The notes below the pieces were generated by a model. It was not told the origin of the DNA and ran no database searches. It saw nothing but the letters and a program-made list of their open reading frames with translations. Below are positions 58,042 through 64,000 of a DNA stretch of 64,000 bases, piece by piece. The stretch is taken from the NCBI GenBank assembly GCA_001599915.1, contig BCIG01000019.1, forward strand, positions 372,001 to 436,000, written 5' to 3'. The DNA comes from Symbiotaphrina buchneri. Taxonomy: Eukaryota > Ascomycota > Symbiotaphrinales > Symbiotaphrinaceae. The stretch's first letter is position 1; every line of letters starts with the position of its first letter. Position numbers and translations under genes: made by a program.

Positions 58042-59366
58042 GAGGACGCTGAAGCTCCCGCCTACCAGGTTGTGAAGGAAGCCCGGAGGTGGACAAGCAG
58101 GTTGGACGACTGAGTATTTTCTGACGGCCTGCGATGACGACCGGCGGTGATGCGTTACGAAGTGATGAATTTGGAACGATGAATACTGTCAGACTCGCAT
58201 TCTCTGGCCTACTCTCTCTGACAAGGTCTGCGATTTACATGGGTTGAATGATCGAGACTGCCAGAGCGTGTAGGACTCCAGCTACCTTTCATAAGCTCAT
58301 GACTCAATGAAGAACATGCGTTACCTAAGCTTTCGGAAGTCCCAGAAGTGGGACGCCGCTGTCGGTCCTTCTGACAATACATCCTTTCCCGCAATCAGCT
58401 ACGTACGGCGTACTTGGCCAGAGTGTTCCTCAGTACTGTCCTCGGCGAGCAGCGTAGTGAAGCTCTTCATTTTGCCATCCGTTCTTGCACGTGCACAACA
58501 TCGCTTGATCATCTATCATACAATGGCAGATAAGAAGATAATTATCTTCGATTTGGTTGGAGAGAGACATATGTGAGTATGGGGGGTGCTGTAACATCCC
58601 CATTCCCCGCAGTGCACCAAGGCCCAGAAGCAGTGTTCGCACGAGGTAAGAGCACGAATATGCAATGAGGGCGGTTTCAGGGTTCGAAATCAGTAAATGC
58701 ACATTACCGCGAGACCTGTAGGCGCCGGATCCCAAAATAAACAGCAAATAGCCGACACGGCCAGTGTCGAGAGGCCTTTGCCAGTTTGCGATAATAATAG
58801 AGCGAACAGATCGATCGTACCTGAGAATTTGGCGCCTGAAAACGGGCGCTTCTGCACCAGGAAGAGCTTTGAGTTTCAGCAGCCCAGAAAGCTGCATCGT
58901 GCCCCATCTGGTCATGTTGCTGCAGAAGGCGGCGTCTGTATCGTTTCAGAACACATAGGTAGGGCCTGGGACCCTATGGAATAGAGCTTGCCATTCTCTG
59001 ACAGACAACCAGTATGTTTCACGGCCGCAGATCAGGTCAAAGATGTGCCCGCAGCGTCAAATTGCCAGAGTCTCGTCCTCTATGTCGTGGTTGGACTTAT
59101 GAGGCCTATATAGAGCCCACTCCCTCAACATGTGAAGGACCAGTCTATGAACGCGCAACCCCGCTCCGGTCAGTGGTACACGCTCTTTTTCTTTTCCTGC
59201 GCCTTCTTCTGTCAACTGCACTCATCGGTTTTTGGCATTGTTTCGATTTCTTCCTTCGACATAAACGTACAGTTGTTCGTGGACCTCTTGGACTCTCTCT
59301 TCACACCACGTTTACTTGGTCATAATACGGACGGTCCCTCCTTTTATTCGCACCCTTTCTTCGACA
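58042..59366. other. Gene-free stretch
   Basis: About 1.3 kb between two + strand genes. A minus-strand frame of 161 codons at 58430-58915 has no domain, its composition does not look protein-like, and frames on the other strand cover the same bases. It is not called. Confidence 0.45.
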
Positions 59367-60039
59367 ATGCCAAGAGCAACTGAGGACTACGCCCCATATG
59401 GTGCATCGACTGTCCCCTTGGGAACGGCAGACCGTCAAACAAGCGGGCGACATTCTTCGTGCGCGTGGAGCGCAAAGGATGATGAGTTACTAACTAGATT
59501 GAGAGCTTCGAACCTTGCGTGGCTCACAATCCAGGAAAGGTTTCCTAGCAAGAGTGCTAATGCATGTCGGAAGAGACACGAAAGACTGATGGAAAAGCGG
59601 AACGGCGGAGACTGGGACACTCCAAGACTTGAAAACATAGCCAAAGAATATCTGGCTGTAAGAAAGGATATGTGGAGCGTGCTCGCTCACAAGGTCGGTG
59701 AGAAATGGCAGGATGTTGAGTCTCAGGTAAGACATCAGTCTTGTCCGCCACTGGCGGTTTTTTTTTTCCTTTGAAAGAATCGATTTTTGACTTGGCGATC
59801 AGTGCATGAAGGAAGGACTCAGAAATCTTCAAGCGGCAGCCCGAAGCGCAACAAGGAAGGAAAAGCGGGCAAGCATGGAAGACAGTGGCATAGCGTCTAT
59901 GACAGACGACTCCCAAGTTAGAGAGGACAAGGAGAACGAGACGTATTTTGCGAGGTCAACAACGCCCGCGCAGGAGAGATCCAGGATCAATCCCTTGAGC
60001 CCTAGCATCGCGTGGATGCTCAGCTCAGAAGACCACTAA
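59367..60039 (+). CDS. Myb/SANT-like DNA-binding protein
   Basis: Two exons (59367-59726 and 59803-60039) give 198 aa. Residues about 35-75 read CAWSAKDDELLTRLRASNLAW followed by TIQERFPSKSANACRKRHERLM. This has the helix-helix-turn-helix spacing and Trp/Arg pattern of a Myb/SANT-like repeat. A second, weaker repeat-like region has LAVRKDMWSVLAHKVGEKWQDVESQCMKEGLRNL near 95-128. The C-terminus is Ser/Thr-rich and disordered, with an SPS near the end. It is probably a nuclear DNA-binding protein; targets are unknown. A pyrimidine tract (poly-T) precedes the acceptor. The exon sum is exactly 199 codons. Confidence 0.83.
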
Positions 60040-60255
60040 AGGTTTCAATCCTGTCTGTCGTCGTGTTGTTAGCATATAACATTGCGAAGGATGAATCACG
60101 ATTGAGAGGGACCCGGAAGATCGAATGACTCGGTGAGAGGGATCGACAGGAGGGCCTTGACATTTCCTTTGAATTTATGGCGGTCAACAATGTTCAGCGC
60201 CGTGTTTCCGCATAAGATGCGGTAGAATGTATAATAGAGGCGTCAGTGGCACGAC

Positions 60256-61734
60256 CTATGACAAGAAAGGGGTACCGGAGCGGTGTCTCCAAGATGGAAC
60301 GCCAAGGATGCCTCCATCGTCTGCGTAAGGGTCGATGGACCATTTTCGCAGAGCTAGGCAACCCAGATCGCTTTGCCAACCAGCCTCATACATCTCAAGT
60401 GCCGTCCAGGCTATCATGGCTGCATTGTCTGTGCAGAAGTGTGAGGGCGGGGCAATGATTTGTAAATCATCGTGTCCCTTCGCATGCAGGTACGCAGTCA
60501 TACTATGCTCGTTAGTTACAGGGTTTTTAGAAGTATCCTGTCGCAGGACATACATTGTCTTCAAATACTGGTTAGCTGCGACACCTCCACTCAGTACAAG
60601 AGTCTTGACTGGGACATAGTTCCCGTCTTCCCTTGCTAGATCGAGACCCATTGCCACCCGAGAAGCAAGATGCTCGAAAGCCACACGCATGGCAAGCCTG
60701 GCAAGCTCTCTTCTTTCTTCCACGGTCATCAGACCTCGTCGGCTGTCCATGACCCTGTGTACTGCGCTTCTAAGCCCGCAAAAAGAGTATTCCATCGAAT
60801 TGTTCTTCGACCCCGACCTCGTCTGGGCCAATGGCTGGGGAAGACTCCAACCCCATACGGATTGCTTTCTTGCCAGTTCTTCTTCCCTTGTTGCCGGAGG
60901 CGTATATTCGTGGTCCTTGGCGTCGTCTTGAAATGCAAATCGTTCCAACAACCGACCGAACATGACGTCTCCGGATGCTTCTAACACCTCTTGTGGGACA
61001 ACGCTTCGACCGATTTTGTCTAAAGCATCGCCTATCGCGGTATCAGAAGTGGAGGCCAGAATTCGGTGGTCGACTAAGCTTCGAGAATGCACTAGCATTG
61101 TGTGACCTCCTGATACCAAGAGGGAGAAGAACGGAAAAGCTGGTTCCGTTTGGTCGCCGACAGGGCGTTCGAGCGCTGACACCAACCTTGGCGTTAGGGC
61201 ATGCGCTTGCATATGATTGATCGCCACGAGAGGGACTTGCCAGGCTACGGCGAGCCCTTTGGCCATGTCTAGCCCGGTAGCCAGGCTGGACCTCATCCCG
61301 GGACCACGAGTAACAGAGACAAAATCCGGCCTCTGCTTTTTGAGTGGCCCAGCGGGGCCGATAATAGGCAGCGCAGCGCCGGCAACACCAGACCCTGGTG
61401 AAGCAGCATCTGGCAGATGCTGTAGAGCCTGAGCGACTATCTTTGCAAGTCGAGTCTGATGAGAGTCCAGAGTGACAGTCGGGTGCACTCCTCCGAAGCG
61501 GGTGTTATCTGCCGTTACTCGCTCATGGTAATGGAGCGTCGCAATGCGCCCCGGGGAAGGTTTTCCCTTCTCCTCAGCCCGGGCGATATGGTGCTTCTCA
61601 AGGATGGCAACCGAGGTGTCGTCGCAGGAGCTCTCGATGGCAAGGGTGAGAAGAGTACGCCGCTGCAGCAACGCCCAAGTCCGGCCAAAGAACCGGATGC
61701 CAGCCGTTGGTACAGACGGCACATATGGCAGCAT
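60256..61734 (-). CDS. QRI7: Mitochondrial tRNA t6A threonylcarbamoyltransferase Qri7
   Basis: A single exon of 492 codons. A short basic leader (about residues 1-28) is consistent with mitochondrial import. The TsaD/Kae1 fold begins LLTLAIESSCDDTSVAIL. The metal-binding His pair is in VAINHMQAHAL. FSLLVSGGHTML and the nucleotide site GGVAANQYL follow. The family adds threonylcarbamoyl to A37 of ANN-decoding tRNAs; the mitochondrial version works without the KEOPS partners. Three insertions relative to bacterial TsaD are visible: one after TPPATREEELARK, one near SRRGLMTVEERR and one near the N-terminus (EKGKPSP), common in fungal Qri7. Confidence 0.96.
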   Translation of the reverse strand: MLPYVPSVPTAGIRFFGRTWALLQRRTLLTLAIESSCDDTSVAILEKHHIARAEEKGKPSPGRIATLHYHERVTADNTRFGGVHPTVTLDSHQTRLAKIVAQALQHLPDAASPGSGVAGAALPIIGPAGPLKKQRPDFVSVTRGPGMRSSLATGLDMAKGLAVAWQVPLVAINHMQAHALTPRLVSALERPVGDQTEPAFPFFSLLVSGGHTMLVHSRSLVDHRILASTSDTAIGDALDKIGRSVVPQEVLEASGDVMFGRLLERFAFQDDAKDHEYTPPATREEELARKQSVWGWSLPQPLAQTRSGSKNNSMEYSFCGLRSAVHRVMDSRRGLMTVEERRELARLAMRVAFEHLASRVAMGLDLAREDGNYVPVKTLVLSGGVAANQYLKTMYVLRQDTSKNPVTNEHSMTAYLHAKGHDDLQIIAPPSHFCTDNAAMIAWTALEMYEAGWQSDLGCLALRKWSIDPYADDGGILGVPSWRHRSGTPFLS

Positions 61735-62298
61735 TCGGCGAAGGTCGTCAGCTCGTCTGTACGCCTTCCACGAGCTTGCAGCGAGGATTTCTTCTGCCTC
61801 TTAATTATATTTCTTTCTGGTTTGCTAGCGAGCTGGACTCACCGAAGTCCCCGCCAAGAGAATTGATTATACTTTTCCAATTGACTGCAGCTCCAGTTCC
61901 TCCCTTCTTCGGTAAGTCCCGCTCTCCTGCGCTTTCTATACTTGTCTCGCTGTACACCTACTCAACGCACCCTTGGACCGACGAGAGCAAGAACCAGCAA
62001 CGCCACGTTTCAGGCTACAGCACTCGGCTAAGGAACGGGAGGCAGATGGGCAGCTACCTAGGTAGGCCTGGTGATATACTCTTCAAGCCGGCAACAGCAA
62101 GAAGCCCTCAGCGCTGAAGTATCATTTGTACTCCTATCGCTATGTAATTCAGTTCCCGGCGTTGTTACTGCGAACAACGCCATGCAATGCTAAACATACT
62201 TCATGACCCACTACCCCCTGCGCTCGAACGGGCCTGCAAAGTGGCAATTTGCTTTTGTAGTTGTACAAAGAAGTTCTGTCCATTGGCCATCGCGTTTG
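61735..62298. other. Intergenic, no gene seen
   Basis: About 560 bases of Qri7 promoter and the 3' end of the next minus-strand gene. A + strand frame across 61707-62117 overlaps the Qri7 start antisense and has no domain. A GGTAGGCC-like motif copy lies near 62055-62070. Confidence 0.55.
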
Positions 62299-62974
62299 CT
62301 AAACACAATTTAGTACGGCCTGGTAAAACGCGAGGTCCCTATTTTGCACCCACCCTTCAAACCCCACGGTCCTCCAGACCTCGAGTCTTCCTTGGGAGCT
62401 TTGTACAACACTGCGCGATTCCCTAATGTACCGAGCAGACTTCTGGTCAGCCGAGATGTCGTATGCAGAGCATAGATAAAGGTCCAGCTGGACGTTGTCC
62501 CAATATGGTCTCGTACCTGCGTTCATCGCGTTCAAATATCCTGTTATCGGCGGTTAGTGTCAGTGCCAGAGTTGCAAGTGACTTAAGTCCAAAGGACACA
62601 ATGTCCGACGTACTCTTGCGGAGATAATCAGTGACCTCACTGGCATTGTATCCTCCAACCGGGACATGCTGCTCTTCGGAGAAGCCCAAGGAGGAGGCAC
62701 TGCGACTGCCCCGGTCACCGCTGACCCATGCATTCCCCGAGATTGCCGAAAGTCCATGGCTGCCGTTGTCTTCACGCCGACCTTGTGCTTCTCCCTGGTT
62801 CTGGGACTGGTTGTGCGGTCGTCTTTGTTCGGTGCCCGCACCGCCATCACGGGAAAGGGACTGCTTCTGTTGGCGATTCTGCCCAGAAGCCGGCTGTGTG
62901 CGTGATGGTCGCCATCTACTGGAACGGGGCATCGTGTCAGCGCCGGTGGTTGCTTCCGGGAAGCTCCAGTCCAT
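62299..62974 (-). CDS. Unknown two-exon protein
   Basis: Two exons (62974-62614 and 62540-62299) give 200 aa, or 186 aa if the ATG at 62932 (MPRSSRWRPSRTQ) is used. The N-terminal 100 residues are Gln/Arg/Gly/Ser-rich and disordered. The rest is more regular: VGGYNASEVTDYLRKRYLNAMNAG, then a Trp-containing stretch with WDNVQLDLYLCSAYDISADQ, and an aromatic C-terminus. The GYNASEV segment looks like a short conserved helix. I do not recognise the family. The intron ends GATAACAG and keeps the frame. A second intron near the C-terminus cannot be ruled out, so the last 50 residues are tentative. Confidence 0.55.
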
Positions 62975-63207
62975 CGACCGTGAGGTGAGGCATTACTTCT
63001 CTTCTGCGGCAGCGCTCATGCCTGGATTGACTAGTCGGCACCACGACTCCGCGCAATGTCCAGTGACTGCAATTGCCCTTCGGCGTCGTGCTGCATTCAC
63101 TGCAGTCAGAGTGGCAATGACATGGAGTTATTAACTGCACGTCAAGCGCACAGCAGCGGAACTGGGAGTGGGAGACAAGAAGCAACGACAACAAAAGCGA
63201 TCAGTGA

Positions 63208-63245
63208 CTCTAGCTTCGTAGCTTCGTAGCTTCGTAGCTTCGTAA
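63208..63245. repeat. 10-base tandem repeat
   Basis: About four perfect copies of TAGCTTCGTA-phase units, ending in a GGTA-type motif. Confidence 0.85.
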
Positions 63246-63551
63246 GGTGAAACTAGGGAGGTTAAGTATAAGGCACATAAGTAGCTTAAGCCAGCGCCGC
63301 AGTTTAAGGTTAAGGCGTGTTTAGGCAGGTACCAGCTACGAGTACCTACCTTACGAATAAGGTAAGCATGGGCACGCCGGGAGCCGTCGCTACCTTTACC
63401 CTTACCTTACTCACTCTAGAGGATCGCGGGGTCCGCCCGCAGAGCCTCCTTTTTCCCCTCAAAGCATCCCAAGCGCAGTCGACGGTTCCTCGGCCCAGCA
63501 GATCCCCAGACCCAGCAGCCTGACTGCAACGGGCTTCTACACCCACGCGCC

Positions 63552-63640
63552 CTCAGCGGCAGCGGCAGCGGCAGCGGCAGTGGCAGCAAAGCCAGACTCT
63601 GTTCCTGTTCCTGTTCCTGTTCCTGTTCTTCTCCCTGTTA
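63552..63640. repeat. Two hexanucleotide microsatellites
   Basis: About five units of GGCAGC are followed, after a short spacer, by about five units of GTTCCT, close upstream of the partial gene at 63715. Confidence 0.85.
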
Positions 63641-63714
63641 CCTGTGGCCCACCCAATTGCACTTCAGCCCGCTGGCGTTCTCGCCGAATTTGGACATCCG
63701 CAACGTTGCGGCTC

Positions 63715-64000
63715 ATGACTTCTTATTCCGACACGTACGATTCCGACGACGCCCTCCACCGCTCCCCTGGCCTCCAACCAACCAAGGTCAGGCTCGTCCC
63801 TGAACCCTCGCCGCCTCCGATGATTCCACGGCAGGTTGCCGCCCATTCAACGACCAACGTCAGTACGCCTTTCTTCACAGACGGTGGGAGAAAGTCTAAT
63901 CGGAAGAAGACCCGAGCATCCCAAGGGGACGCAGTCCTGGTCAGCTTCCTCGGGCCCAAATACCCAGACGTTGCAAGAAAGGCTGGGGAACGCGCTCTGA
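63715..64000 (+). CDS. Partial unknown gene, cut by the window end
   Basis: An open frame starts at ATG 63715 (MTSYSDTYDSDDALHRSPGL) and continues without a stop to the last base, at least 95 codons. The visible part is Pro/Ser/Thr-rich with a basic stretch (GGRKSNRKKTRASQGD) followed by a more regular segment (AVLVSFLGPKYPDVARKAGE). I cannot name it. Support comes from the open frame, the leader-like upstream region and the non-repetitive composition. An intron inside this stretch is possible. Confidence 0.5.
   Translation, partial: MTSYSDTYDSDDALHRSPGLQPTKVRLVPEPSPPPMIPRQVAAHSTTNVSTPFFTDGGRKSNRKKTRASQGDAVLVSFLGPKYPDVARKAGERAL

Larger units (their letters stand above)
62975..63714. promoter_or_regulatory. 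Divergent intergenic region with tandem repeats
   Basis: About 740 bases between divergent starts. It contains a 10-base tandem array (about 63208-63245), GGTA/TACC motifs (63325-63410), a CGGCAG hexamer array and a GTTCCT hexamer array (63552-63640). No supported frame; an overlapping pair at 63317-63546 looks like mutual shadows. Confidence 0.55.

Noticed and set aside
58430-58915. 161-codon minus-strand frame
   Set aside because: No domain, no orthologous pattern known to me, and competing frames on the other strand.
1-64000. tRNA or rRNA genes, CRISPR arrays, secondary-metabolite cluster
   Set aside because: No cloverleaf or conserved rRNA sequence recognised by eye, no regularly spaced repeats with unique spacers, and no polyketide or peptide synthetase genes. 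A tRNA scan would be decisive for small RNAs.

Overview
The window is nuclear DNA of a filamentous ascomycete (Pezizomycotina). Genes are compact, with introns mostly of 45-100 bases, GT/AG borders and CTGAC- or CTAAC-like branch sites. The proteins resemble those of moulds: heterotrimeric G-protein gamma subunit, WSC-domain wall protein, Nto1, Yta7, NatB, aspartate/glutamate carrier. The class looks most like Eurotiomycetes, but that is an impression from protein similarity, not a demonstrated placement. There is no sign of a bacterial operon, plasmid, CRISPR array or secondary-metabolite cluster.

Layout. 1-3283 is gene-poor and contains a poly-G/ambiguous-base patch (811-870). 3284-14445 carries a patatin-type triacylglycerol lipase (+), a two-TM mitochondrial protein (-) divergent from ATP synthase delta (+), a large cysteine-cluster protein of unknown function (+), the NatB catalytic subunit (-) and a coiled-coil-type unknown (+). 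14445-25154 carries eIF3a (-), G-gamma (+), an Rdx/SelW-like thioredoxin-fold protein (+) and a class I cAMP phosphodiesterase with a receiver-like N-terminus (-). 26962-32264 is one large bromodomain AAA ATPase, Yta7/ATAD2 (-). 33985-36089 is a secreted two-WSC-domain protein (-). 36803-37942 is an HSDL2-type short-chain dehydrogenase (-). 38.0-44.5 kb is an AT-rich island that holds one broken Ty1/copia-type LTR retrotransposon fossil (39113 to about 44204, minus orientation). 46197-53399 holds a Tra2-like SR/RRM protein (-), the PHD-finger protein Nto1 (-) and a cystinosin homologue (+). 53684-56001 is the calcium-regulated mitochondrial aspartate/glutamate carrier (-). The last part has a small protein with two apparent PP1-docking motifs (+), a Myb/SANT-like protein (+), mitochondrial Qri7 (-), an unrecognised two-exon gene (-) and the 5' part of a gene cut by the window end (+).

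The genes are housekeeping and signalling functions that do not form one pathway. Partial themes are mitochondrial function (ATP synthase delta, TMEM223-like protein, AGC carrier, Qri7), chromatin (Yta7, Nto1) and cAMP/G-protein signalling (G-gamma, PDE). Intergenic DNA is peppered with a GGTA/TACC-rich palindromic motif (TACCTTA, CCTAAGGTA, GGTAGGTACC) that seems to avoid exons. This is the most striking unexplained signal in the window. All exon coordinates were derived by hand from splice sites and reading frame; for most genes the summed exon length is an exact multiple of three.
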